A stretch of 64,000 nt of DNA from Noviherbaspirillum_A sp047237965 (GTDB lineage Bacteria; Pseudomonadota; Gammaproteobacteria; Burkholderiales; Burkholderiaceae_D). Each line of letters opens with the position of its first letter. The stretch's first letter is position 1. Under the pieces are notes generated by a model, which saw only the letters and a list, made by a program, of their open reading frames with translations, made no database searches and was not told the origin of the DNA. Both the position numbers and the translations under genes were made by a program. The DNA is taken from NCBI RefSeq assembly GCF_047237965.1, contig NZ_JBDFLX010000001.1, positions 1,736,001 through 1,800,000 of the forward strand. The letters are read 5' to 3'. This document shows positions 41,228 to 49,248 of the stretch, piece by piece.

Positions 41228-43495
41228 TCAATTCCGCCTGGCTTCCTGCACGCCGTTCACGTCGCGGATGATCTGCAAGGCTCTTTGCAACTGGGATGTG
41301 GAGGTGATCTCGGCAGTGAACGCCATGCGCGCCTGCCCCTTGCTGCTCTGGGTGCTGACGCCGATCACATTGATTTTCTCGCGCAGCAGGATTTCCGAGA
41401 TGTCGCGCAGCAGACCCTGACGGTCGCTGGCCAGAATGAACAGGTCAACCGGATAGACCGTCTCGGCGGCCGGCAGCCCCCATTCAGTGGCGATCACCCG
41501 CTCCGGCGCCGCCGCCTCCATTGCCGCAAAGTTCTTGCAGGCCACGCGATGGATGGAAACACCCTTGCCACGCGTGACGAAACCGACGATCTCATCCGGC
41601 GGCGCCGGCTTGCAGCAGCGCGCCAGTTGGGTCAGCAAGCCTTCCGTGCCCACGACGAGCACGCCGGACTTCGCGCCCTGTGTCACGCTGGAGGCCCGGC
41701 TCTTTCGCGGCACGACGGCATCATCCGGATTGACCGGCTTGCCCGCTTTGCCATCCTCGGCATGCAATGCCTGCTCTACCTGGCGCAGGCTGAAGGTTTC
41801 CTTGCCGATGGCCAGGAAAAAATCGTCGAGCTTGGCAAAGCCCAGCTTGTGCGCGAGGTCTTCCAGATTGACCGAAGTCTTGCCTTCGCGCTGCAAGGTC
41901 TTTTCCACCTGCGAACGGCCGCTGTTCAGGGTTTCCTGCTGGTCGATGGCGTTGAACCAGGCGCGTATCTTGGCCCGGGTGCGCGAACTCACCGCGTAAT
42001 CGGCGCTCAACCAGTCCCGCGACGGACCAGCCGCACCCGACGCGGCAACCCCTCCCTTGGCGGTGATGATTTCCACGGTCTGGCCATTTTTCAGCGCGGT
42101 GTTCAACGGCACCATCGCGCCGTCGACCTTGGCGCCGCGGCAGCGATGGCCGACATCGCTGTGCAGATGATAGGCAAAGTCGATCGGCGTGGCGCCGCTG
42201 GGCAGCTCGATCACGCGCGCCTGCGGCGTCAGCACGTAGATGCGGTCGTCCAGCGCGGCGGCCTTGAGCTTCTCGACCCAGTCGCGCCGCACTTCCTCCT
42301 GGCCGACCACGGCATCCACCACCTCCGACTTCCAGGCAAGGAGCTGCCGCAGCCAGGCGATCTTGGCGTCGTATTTTTCCCCGGCCGATCCCGGGCTTTC
42401 CTTGTAGCGCCAGTGCGCGGCGACACCGTATTCGGCGAAGTGGTGCATCTCGCTGGTGCGCACCTGCACTTCCAGGGGCCGGCCATCCTCGGCCAGCACG
42501 ACGGTATGCAGCGAACGATAGCCATTGGCCTTGGGCCGGGAGATGTAGTCGTCGAATTCCTTGGGAATCGGCGCCCAGATGTTATGCACGATGCCCAGCA
42601 CCGCATAGCAGGTCTTGATGTCCTCGACGATCACCCGGAATGCGCGCACGTCATACAGCTCGGAAAACTCGAGCGACTTGCCGCGCATCTTGTTCCAGAT
42701 GCTGTAGATATGCTTGGGCCGGCCCGTGACCTCGGCCTTGATGCCGGCCGCAGCCAGTTCCGACTTCAGGCGCCCGATCGCCGAATTGACGAACTGCTCG
42801 CGGCCCAGCCGCTTTTCTTCCAGCATGCTGGCGATGCGCTTGTAGGTCTGCGGCTCGAGAAACCGGAACGACAGGTCTTCCAGCTCCCATTTCAACTGCC
42901 ACACGCCGAGCCGGTTTGCCAGCGGCGCGTACAGGTCGAATGTCTCGCGCGCGTACTGGCAGGTGCGTTCATTCTGCAGCTTGTTGTCGGCAAAATAGCG
43001 CAGCGTGGTCAGGCGCGAGGCCAGTCGCACCAGCACCACCCGCATGTCGGAAGCCATGGCCAGCAGCATCTTGCGCAGCGTCTCGACCTGGGCTGTTGCC
43101 TGCTGGCTGCTGGCCTTGTCGGTCCGGTCGAAAACCGCCTTGTGCTGTCCGAAGGTCATTTCATGCAGCCGCATCAGCTGCCGTATGTGATCGACCAGTC
43201 CGGCAATCTCCGCGCCAAAACGTTCCTCGATCTGTTCCGCTGCCTTGTCATCGATGATGGGCAGCTCGAACAGCAGGCCGGCGATTCTGGTCTCGGCATC
43301 GGTCTTCAACGACGCCAGCGTCACGCCGACGCTCTCGGAAAACACGAAGGCGTCCTGCCCGGTCGCCACCGGGTTTCCTGAATACAGCGGACGAACGAAT
43401 TCCAGCGCATCCAGCACGCGCTTTGCATCGGCCTCGGAGAGACCGGCTACCATTTGAACCGATGCCTCGTCGCTCGCAGTCGAAATCGATACCAT
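41228..43495 (-). CDS. relA: RelA-type GTP pyrophosphokinase (ppGpp synthetase)
   Basis: 755 residues. N-terminal pseudo-HD domain: AGLLFELPIIDD stands where a hydrolase would have HDxxED, so ppGpp hydrolysis is lost and the protein is RelA rather than SpoT. Synthetase domain about 240-370 with EFDDYISRP and GYRSLHTVV and EVQVRTSEMH. TGS domain about 415-480 (RIYVLTPQARVIELPSG), a helical/zinc-finger region (LARCCKPAPPDEIVGF) and ACT domain at the C-terminus (about 675-750). It makes (p)ppGpp on stalled ribosomes. Next genes are RidA-family and tRNA-Val. Confidence 0.95.
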   Translation of the reverse strand: MVSISTASDEASVQMVAGLSEADAKRVLDALEFVRPLYSGNPVATGQDAFVFSESVGVTLASLKTDAETRIAGLLFELPIIDDKAAEQIEERFGAEIAGLVDHIRQLMRLHEMTFGQHKAVFDRTDKASSQQATAQVETLRKMLLAMASDMRVVLVRLASRLTTLRYFADNKLQNERTCQYARETFDLYAPLANRLGVWQLKWELEDLSFRFLEPQTYKRIASMLEEKRLGREQFVNSAIGRLKSELAAAGIKAEVTGRPKHIYSIWNKMRGKSLEFSELYDVRAFRVIVEDIKTCYAVLGIVHNIWAPIPKEFDDYISRPKANGYRSLHTVVLAEDGRPLEVQVRTSEMHHFAEYGVAAHWRYKESPGSAGEKYDAKIAWLRQLLAWKSEVVDAVVGQEEVRRDWVEKLKAAALDDRIYVLTPQARVIELPSGATPIDFAYHLHSDVGHRCRGAKVDGAMVPLNTALKNGQTVEIITAKGGVAASGAAGPSRDWLSADYAVSSRTRAKIRAWFNAIDQQETLNSGRSQVEKTLQREGKTSVNLEDLAHKLGFAKLDDFFLAIGKETFSLRQVEQALHAEDGKAGKPVNPDDAVVPRKSRASSVTQGAKSGVLVVGTEGLLTQLARCCKPAPPDEIVGFVTRGKGVSIHRVACKNFAAMEAAAPERVIATEWGLPAAETVYPVDLFILASDRQGLLRDISEILLREKINVIGVSTQSSKGQARMAFTAEITSTSQLQRALQIIRDVNGVQEARRN

Positions 43496-43509
43496 GAACC
43501 CGGATACTC

Positions 43510-43857
43510 CTACACGGCCGCTGTGACCACGACTTCAATCAGCAATTCGGGCCGCGCCAGCAGGGCCTGCACGGTGGCGCGCGGCGGCGTATGCCCGGCC
43601 GGCACCCACGCATCCCAGATGGCATTCATCGCAGCGATGTCCTTGATGTCGGCCAGATAGATCTGGCACATCAGGATGCGGTTCTTGTCGCTGCCCGCCT
43701 CGGCCAGCAGGCGATCGACATGCCCCAGCACCTCGCGTGTTTGTCCTTCGATATTCTGGGTCGCATCCTCGGCGATCTGGCCGGCCAGATAAACCACGCC
43801 GTTATGGATCGCCGCTTCAGACAGGCGCGGCCCGACATGCATTCTCTTGATATCCAT
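43510..43857 (-). CDS. RidA/YjgF-family protein
   Basis: 115 residues from ATG 43857, with GGAAAG just upstream. Motifs include GVVYLAGQIAED, GQTREVLGHVDRLL and the C-terminal PPRATVQALLARPELLIEV. The catalytic-type Arg in PRAT and Glu near the end are present, as in imine/enamine deaminases. It ends the transcript 15 bp before relA. Substrate unknown. Confidence 0.9.
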   Translation of the reverse strand: MDIKRMHVGPRLSEAAIHNGVVYLAGQIAEDATQNIEGQTREVLGHVDRLLAEAGSDKNRILMCQIYLADIKDIAAMNAIWDAWVPAGHTPPRATVQALLARPELLIEVVVTAAV

Positions 43858-43887
43858 CGTTCTTTCCAAAATGTTGCAACCGGCAGC

Positions 43888-44778
43888 TCAGTCGAGCAGG
43901 AATTTCTGCACGACCGCAATCTGGTCGCCATGCATCAGGCTGGGCGCATGACCAACGCCGGCGAATTCGACCAGGCGCGCCTTGGGCCCGCGGCTTGCCA
44001 TGTCCCGCGCGGTTTCCGCAGTCAGCAGATCCGACTCGGCGCCGCGCAGCAGCAGGGTGGGACAACGTATCGCATCATAGGCCGCCCACAGCATGGCTTC
44101 CGCCTGGGCAGTGGCTTCCACCGTGCTGCTCTTGAATGGCAGCGCCAGTTGCGGATCATAATGCCTGATCCATTTTCCTTCCGCGTCCTGGCGCAGTACA
44201 TCGGCCGCCAGCTTCTTCCATTCGTGGTCGGCGTGCGGGCCGAAGGTCGCGGTAATGGTGCGTATGTACTGCTCGCCCTCCTCGAACGTGTCGAACTGCA
44301 CCTGTTCGCCGATGTAGGCGCCGATGCGTTCCAGCGCCGCGTGGTTCAAGGCGGGACCGATGTCGTTCAGTACCAGGCGGCGTATGGAATTGCCTTCGAG
44401 TCCGGCCAGGCCCATGCCTATCAGCCCTCCCATGGAGGTGCCGACCCAGTCGACGCTGTCGGCATCCAGCCGCGCCAGCAGCGTCACCATGTCGGACACA
44501 TATTGCGGCAGCAGGTAATAGGCGGGATTGCGCAGCCAGCCGGAACGGCCGCGGCCAACCACGTCAGGACATACGACGCGGTAGACGTCGCTCAGTTCAC
44601 GCGCCAGCGCGTCGAAATCGTCGGAGACGCGGGTTACGCCATGCACGCAGACCAGCACATTGCGATTGCGCGGGTCGCCCCATTCCTTGTACGCCATGCG
44701 GTGCAGCCCGCCTGGCGAAATGCATTGCACATACTTGATCGGGGGATAGCCTGGACCGGGAGCGGGAGGAATTGTCAT
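43888..44778 (-). CDS. Alpha/beta hydrolase
   Basis: 296 residues. Nucleophile elbow VGTSMGGLIGM (Ser), oxyanion segment VCVHGVTR, late His in GVGHAPSL. A generic esterase/lipase-like fold without signal peptide. In betaproteobacteria relatives are often annotated simply as alpha/beta hydrolase. No Shine-Dalgarno sequence is visible before the ATG. It starts 8 bp from the shared 14-bp motif and is divergent from bdhA, so it may be co-regulated with ketone-body genes. Confidence 0.85.
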   Translation of the reverse strand: MTIPPAPGPGYPPIKYVQCISPGGLHRMAYKEWGDPRNRNVLVCVHGVTRVSDDFDALARELSDVYRVVCPDVVGRGRSGWLRNPAYYLLPQYVSDMVTLLARLDADSVDWVGTSMGGLIGMGLAGLEGNSIRRLVLNDIGPALNHAALERIGAYIGEQVQFDTFEEGEQYIRTITATFGPHADHEWKKLAADVLRQDAEGKWIRHYDPQLALPFKSSTVEATAQAEAMLWAAYDAIRCPTLLLRGAESDLLTAETARDMASRGPKARLVEFAGVGHAPSLMHGDQIAVVQKFLLD

Positions 44779-44785
44779 GAGGATT

Positions 44786-44799
44786 TACCGTAGAAGTAC
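44786..44799 (+). promoter_or_regulatory. 14-bp motif shared with the scoA control region
   Basis: TACCGTAGAAGTAC. Identical to 47213-47226. Here it lies 8 bp upstream of the hydrolase start and 89 bp upstream of bdhA. It has a partial dyad (TAC...GTA). Candidate binding site of a common regulator. Confidence 0.45.
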
Positions 44800-44822
44800 T
44801 GGCATGCGAAACCTGTATTTTA

Positions 44823-44839
44823 CTAAGCGTTCCGCTTAG
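44823..44839. promoter_or_regulatory. Palindromic operator candidate upstream of bdhA
   Basis: CTAAGCG, TTC, CGCTTAG: perfect 7-bp inverted repeat with 3-base spacer. It overlaps a TAGAAT that could be the bdhA -10 box (44837-44842), which is the usual place for a TetR-type repressor site. The protein that binds is not known. Confidence 0.5.
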
Positions 44840-44888
44840 AATCCGATAACTTCTTTACATTTCATCAATCTTGGCGATAGAGGACTTC

Positions 44889-45683
44889 ATGCAAGGCACC
44901 ACTCTGAAAGGCAAGACCGCCCTGGTAACCGGTTCCACTTCCGGCATCGGCCTGGGCATCGCGCGCGCGCTGGCGGCGCAGGGCGCAAACATCATGTTCA
45001 ACGGCTTTGGCGACGCCACCGCCATTACCAAGCTGCAGGCGGACGTGGCCAAGGAATTCGGCATCAAGACGTCCTATCACAATGCGGACATGGCGCAGCC
45101 GACCGAGATCGAACTGATGATGCGCAGCGCCGTGGAGCAATTCGGCGGCGTCGATATCGTCGTCAACAATGCCGGCATTCAGCATGTCGCCAACATCGAG
45201 GATTTTCCCGTGGACAAGTGGGACGCGGTGATTGCAATCAACCTCAACTCAGCCTTCCACACCACCCGCCTGGCATTGCCGCGCATGAAGGAACAGAACT
45301 GGGGCCGCATCATCAACGTGGCCTCGGCGCACGGCCTGGTGGCATCGGCGCAGAAGTCAGCTTATGTCGCGGCCAAGCACGGACTGGTCGGCCTGACCAA
45401 GGTCACTGCGCTCGAAACAGCGCAAACGGGCATTACCTGCAACGCGATCTGCCCGGGCTGGGTGCTGACGCCGCTGGTGCAGAAGCAGGTGGATGCCCGT
45501 GCAGCCGAGAACGGGGTGTCCAACGACGAAGCCAAGCGCATGCTGCTGTCGGAAAAGCAACCGTCGGGGGAATTCGTCACCCCGGAACAGCTAGGCGCAC
45601 TGGCGGTTTTCATGTGCAGCGAGGCGGCCAGCCAGGTGCGCGGCGTGGCCTGGAACATGGATGGCGGCTGGGTCGCGCAGTAA
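44889..45683 (+). CDS. bdhA: 3-hydroxybutyrate dehydrogenase (SDR)
   Basis: 264 residues from ATG 44889, preceded by AGAGGAC; an upstream in-frame TTG is less likely. SDR Rossmann motif TGSTSGIGLGIA at the N-terminus, NNAGIQH, and catalytic Tyr/Lys in SAYVAAKHG. The C-terminal region (CPGWVLTPLVQKQVDARA) matches 3-hydroxybutyrate dehydrogenases. It oxidises (R)-3-hydroxybutyrate to acetoacetate in PHB breakdown. The convergent neighbour is scoB, whose product activates acetoacetate, which supports the assignment. Confidence 0.9.
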   Translation: MQGTTLKGKTALVTGSTSGIGLGIARALAAQGANIMFNGFGDATAITKLQADVAKEFGIKTSYHNADMAQPTEIELMMRSAVEQFGGVDIVVNNAGIQHVANIEDFPVDKWDAVIAINLNSAFHTTRLALPRMKEQNWGRIINVASAHGLVASAQKSAYVAAKHGLVGLTKVTALETAQTGITCNAICPGWVLTPLVQKQVDARAAENGVSNDEAKRMLLSEKQPSGEFVTPEQLGALAVFMCSEAASQVRGVAWNMDGGWVAQ

Positions 45684-45702
45684 CCCACTTCAGAACGGGA
45701 AT

Positions 45703-45735
45703 AAAAAACGGCGCCTGGTCAAAGGCGCCGTTTTT
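45703..45735. terminator. Bidirectional terminator between bdhA and scoB
   Basis: AAAAAACGGCGCC and GGCGCCGTTTTT flank a short loop. It serves bdhA on plus and scoB on minus; both end within about 20 bp. Confidence 0.92.
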
Positions 45736-45750
45736 ATTGATGCCGTCCGA

Positions 45751-46404
45751 TCAGGCAACTGCCGAGGTATCCAGCGGTGCGCCGGTCTTGGCGACGATCT
45801 CGTCGACGGTGACGCCAGGCGCCAGCTCGACCAGCTTCAGGCCCTGCTCGGCGACGTCGATCACGCCAAGGTCGGTAATGATGCGGTCCACCACGTTGAC
45901 GCCGGTCAGCGGCAGGTCGCACTTCTTCAGGATCTTGTGCGACGTGCTGCCGTCCTTGGCCTTGGCCACATGCTCCATCAGCACCACGACCCGCTTGACG
46001 CCTGCAACCAGGTCCATCGCGCCGCCCATGCCCTTGACCATCTTGCCGGGGATCATCCAGTTCGCCAGGTCGCCATGCTCGGATACTTGCATCGCGCCAA
46101 GGATGGCGATATTGACCTTGCCGCCACGAATCATGGCGAACGAATCGGCCGATGGAAAATACGAGGCGCCCGGCAATGCCGTCACGGTTTGCTTGCCGGC
46201 ATTGATCAGGTCGGGATCGATCGTCTCTTCGGTCGGGAAAGGACCGATGCCCAGCAGGCCGTTTTCCGACTGCAGCCAGACTTCCATGTTTTGCGGCACA
46301 TAGTTGGCCACCATGGTGGGCAAGCCGATGCCGAGGTTGACGTAAAAACCGTCCTGCAATTCCTGGGCCGCGCGCGCGGCCATTTCTTCACGAGTCCATG
46401 CCAT
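45751..46404 (-). CDS. scoB: 3-oxoacid CoA-transferase, subunit B
   Basis: 217 residues. Contains the conserved SENGLLGIG with the catalytic Glu, and GLGIDLV-like segment GGAMDLVAGVKRV. With ScoA it transfers CoA from succinyl-CoA to acetoacetate (ketone-body use). ATG 46404 is 15 bp after the scoA stop codon. Confidence 0.93.
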   Translation of the reverse strand: MAWTREEMAARAAQELQDGFYVNLGIGLPTMVANYVPQNMEVWLQSENGLLGIGPFPTEETIDPDLINAGKQTVTALPGASYFPSADSFAMIRGGKVNIAILGAMQVSEHGDLANWMIPGKMVKGMGGAMDLVAGVKRVVVLMEHVAKAKDGSTSHKILKKCDLPLTGVNVVDRIITDLGVIDVAEQGLKLVELAPGVTVDEIVAKTGAPLDTSAVA

Positions 46405-46418
46405 GATCTGTCTCCCGA

Positions 46419-47117
46419 TTATTTAGCACGTATCGTGCGTTGCTCGATTCGTTTTTCCGGGCTCGCATTGACGACGATGCGATGCACGAAAATGCTGGGC
46501 GTATGCACATGGTCAGGGTCGATCTCGCCAACCTCGACCAGCTTCTCGACTTCGACCACTGTGATCTTGCCGGCCATCGCGACGTTGGGGTTGAAGTTGC
46601 GCGCAGTCTTGTTGTACACCAGGTTGCCGGCCTTGTCGGCCATATAGGCTTTCACCAGGGACACGTCCGCGACCAGCGAGCGCTCCAGCACATATTGTTC
46701 GCCGTCGAATTCCCGCACATCCTTGCCTTCCGCGACGATGGTGCCGACGCCGGTCTTGGTGAAGAAGGCTGGAATGCCGGAGCCACCGGCACGCAGCTTC
46801 TCGGCCAGGGTGCCTTGCGGCGTGAATTCCAGTTCCAGTTCGCCGGCCAGATACTGGCGCTCGAACTCCTTGTTCTCACCGACATAGGACGCGATCATCT
46901 TCTTGATCTGACGCGTTGCAAGCAGTTGGCCAAGGCCGAAGTTGTCCACGCCTGCGTTGTTGGAAATGGCGGTCAGGTTCTTGACGCCGGAGTCGCGCAG
47001 CGCTGCGATCAGTGCCTCGGGTATGCCGCACAGGCCAAAGCCGCCTACGGCAATGGTCTGCCCGTCCTTGACGATGTCGGCAAGTGCGGATGCCGCATCG
47101 GGATAAACTTTCTTCAT
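46419..47117 (-). CDS. scoA: 3-oxoacid CoA-transferase, subunit A
   Basis: 232 residues from ATG 47117, with AAAGGGACG upstream; the frame is open 31 codons further but that part is not of this family. GGFGLCGIPEALI near the N-terminus is the family signature; later LVADVSLVKAYMADK and NFNPNVAMAG. It pairs with ScoB. The promoter region is shared with the divergent PAS-LuxR gene. Confidence 0.93.
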   Translation of the reverse strand: MKKVYPDAASALADIVKDGQTIAVGGFGLCGIPEALIAALRDSGVKNLTAISNNAGVDNFGLGQLLATRQIKKMIASYVGENKEFERQYLAGELELEFTPQGTLAEKLRAGGSGIPAFFTKTGVGTIVAEGKDVREFDGEQYVLERSLVADVSLVKAYMADKAGNLVYNKTARNFNPNVAMAGKITVVEVEKLVEVGEIDPDHVHTPSIFVHRIVVNASPEKRIEQRTIRAK

Positions 47118-47212
47118 AGCGTCCCTTTGTGTAAAGTAGACCGGATTCCAATAAGAAATGCGGTCATTTATGATGCAACCGGAAGAATAGATTGCCGTAT
47201 ACCGCAGCACAA

Positions 47213-47226
47213 TACCGTAGAAGTAC
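47213..47226 (+). promoter_or_regulatory. 14-bp motif shared with the bdhA control region
   Basis: TACCGTAGAAGTAC, identical to 44786-44799. Its near edge is 95 bp before scoA and 33 bp before the PAS-LuxR start codon. The distance to scoA is close to that of the other copy to bdhA (89 bp), though in opposite orientation. Confidence 0.45.
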
Positions 47227-47259
47227 GAACTTCATCTCGGATAAAGAGCGTATCACCCC

Positions 47260-47865
47260 ATGAGACAAGGCGTTGCCATCGACTTCGAGACCATCTTCAT
47301 GCATGCCCCGGTGGGCATGTGTGTTTCCCATAACCGCGTAATCCAGGCCAGCAACCGCGCGCTGGACCGGATGTTTGGCTACGCCCAGGGCGAGCTGAAC
47401 GGCAAGTCTTTCTCCGTGCTCTACCCTTCGCCGGACGAATTCGAGCGCACCGGCGCCCGCATCGTGCCCATCATGAATGCCTGCGGCCGTTATTCCGATG
47501 AACGCATCATGAAGCGTGCAAACCAGGAATTGTTTTGGTGCCATGTGTCCGGCAGCGCGCTGGTGCCGCAGGACGCCCACGCAGCCGGCATCTGGACCTT
47601 CGATGATCTGAGCGCGAAACGCCCCGTCACCGCCGAACTGACGCCGCGCGAGAGGGAGATCGCGGCCCTGCTGGTGGAAGGCAAGACCAGCAAGCTGATC
47701 GCACGCCAGGTGGGCCTGAGTCCGCGTACTGTCGAGATGCATCGCGCCAGGCTGATGCGCAAGTTCGCCGCCGCCACGTCCAGCGAACTGGTCAATCGAT
47801 TGCTGGGCGTGGCGCGCCAGGCGCCGCCGGGCAACCCGGCCGCGGCCGAAGCCACCGTCGTTTGA
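47260..47865 (+). CDS. PAS-LuxR (two-domain) transcriptional regulator
   Basis: 201 residues. PAS-like domain about 10-115 and a LuxR/FixJ helix-turn-helix about 125-185 with LTPREREIAALLVEGKTSKLIARQ and LSPRTVEMHRARLM. No receiver Asp domain is present. It is divergent from scoAB and a likely regulator of it, given the shared promoter region. Ligand of the PAS part is unknown. Confidence 0.88.
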   Translation: MRQGVAIDFETIFMHAPVGMCVSHNRVIQASNRALDRMFGYAQGELNGKSFSVLYPSPDEFERTGARIVPIMNACGRYSDERIMKRANQELFWCHVSGSALVPQDAHAAGIWTFDDLSAKRPVTAELTPREREIAALLVEGKTSKLIARQVGLSPRTVEMHRARLMRKFAAATSSELVNRLLGVARQAPPGNPAAAEATVV

Positions 47866-47888
47866 ACGCCTGATTACTGGCTTGCCGG

Positions 47889-48311
47889 CTATTCGGCCTG
47901 CAAAGGGCGCGACAGGATGGCCCGCAGTTCCGGGGAGATTGGCGTCGACTTGCCTGCCGTAAAATCCACCCAGACCACCTTGGCCGCGCCCTCCGCCGCC
48001 AGCACGTCCGGCTGATCGACTCGCCGGATCTCGTGGAAGGTTTCGAAGCTGGTGCGGCCGAAGGCGCCGACGAAGGTGCGTATCTCGATCTGGCCCGGAT
48101 ATTCAAGCTGCCTGAGGAAGGTGCAGCTTGCATTGATCAGCACCGGCCCCTCGCCTTGTGGATTGGGAGAACAGGCGATGCTGGTGAACCAGTCGATGCG
48201 GGCGGTTTCGATATAGGTGAAGTACTTGGCATTGTTGACATGACCCATCATGTCCATGTCGCCCCAGCGTATCGGCATGCGGGTCACATGCACCAGCGTG
48301 CGGTCTGCCAT
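47889..48311 (-). CDS. 4HBT-type acyl-CoA thioesterase
   Basis: 140 residues, hotdog fold. The motif IRWGDMDMMGHVNNAKYF (catalytic Asp region) is typical of 4-hydroxybenzoyl-CoA thioesterase/YbgC relatives. It starts 2 bp after the SDR stop codon, so the two form an operon. The actual acyl-CoA substrate is not known. Confidence 0.9.
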   Translation of the reverse strand: MADRTLVHVTRMPIRWGDMDMMGHVNNAKYFTYIETARIDWFTSIACSPNPQGEGPVLINASCTFLRQLEYPGQIEIRTFVGAFGRTSFETFHEIRRVDQPDVLAAEGAAKVVWVDFTAGKSTPISPELRAILSRPLQAE

Positions 48312-48313
48312 GG

Positions 48314-49090
48314 TCAGGACGCGCTCATGCCGTCGTCGGCCGTCATGATCGCGCCGTTGATGAAGTGGGCTTCATCGGATGCCAGCAGCAGCAGCAGGCC
48401 GTCGAGGTCCTGCGGCTCGCCGACGCGCTTCCTGGGCAGCATGTTGACCAGCGCCTTGCCCTGCTCCGACTGGAAATGCTCGGCATTGATTTCGGTGCTG
48501 ATATAACCGGGGCAGATCGCGTTGACGTTGATGTTGTAGCGGCCCCATTCCACAGCCATCGACTTGGTCATGTGAACCACGGCTGCCTTGCTGACGCAGT
48601 AGATGCCGATTTGCGGCAACACCCGCAGGCCGGCCACGGACGCAATGTTGATGATGCGGTGCTGTTTCTTCGGATCGCCCTTGGCGCGCGCGATCATGCG
48701 CTTGGCCGCTTCCTGCGCGACGAAAAAGGCGCCGCGCTGATTGGTGTCCATGACATAGGCGTAGTCGTCAGGCGTGACGTCGATCAGGCGCTGGGTGGTG
48801 GACACGCCGGAATTATTGACCAGGATATCGATCGGGCCGGCTTCGGTCTCTGCATGCGCAATCGCGGCCTTGATGCTGGCATAGTCGGTCACGTCCAGGC
48901 TGACGACGTGGGCGGCGCCGCCGTCGGCCTCGATCTCGGCCCGCAGTTCCTTCAGGCGCTCGATGCGGCGCGACGCCAGCACCACCTGCGCGCCTCCCTG
49001 GGCAAGTACTTTCGCAAAGCGTGCACCCAGGCCGCTCGACGCGCCGGTGACCATGGCGACCTTGCCTTCGAAATTGAGTTCTATCCCCAC
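48314..49090 (-). CDS. Short-chain dehydrogenase/reductase
   Basis: 258 residues from GTG 49090, preceded by AAGGAGAAAATT, which decides the start; the longer frame upstream has no such site. TGASSGLGARFAK (cofactor), NNSGVS, and catalytic Tyr-Lys in YCVSKAAV. Tight linkage to the thioesterase and to ETF-QO suggests a role in acyl-CoA or fatty-acid metabolism; no substrate can be assigned. Confidence 0.88.
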   Translation of the reverse strand: MGIELNFEGKVAMVTGASSGLGARFAKVLAQGGAQVVLASRRIERLKELRAEIEADGGAAHVVSLDVTDYASIKAAIAHAETEAGPIDILVNNSGVSTTQRLIDVTPDDYAYVMDTNQRGAFFVAQEAAKRMIARAKGDPKKQHRIINIASVAGLRVLPQIGIYCVSKAAVVHMTKSMAVEWGRYNINVNAICPGYISTEINAEHFQSEQGKALVNMLPRKRVGEPQDLDGLLLLLASDEAHFINGAIMTADDGMSAS

Positions 49091-49248
49091 AATTTTCTCC
49101 TTGAATTGTTTTACCTTGACGCTGGCGCTGGCCAAGCCGCTAAGATTACATGAATGGCGGGCGTTTAGAGGCGCGCATCTAGTATTCTGACGCAAAATCC
49201 CGGACAATTAGCACGCACGTTCGAAAATAAAGTAAAGGTAACGAGACC

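Noticed and set aside
41192..43381. 729-codon open frame opposite to relA
   Set aside because: Shadow of relA; no family features.
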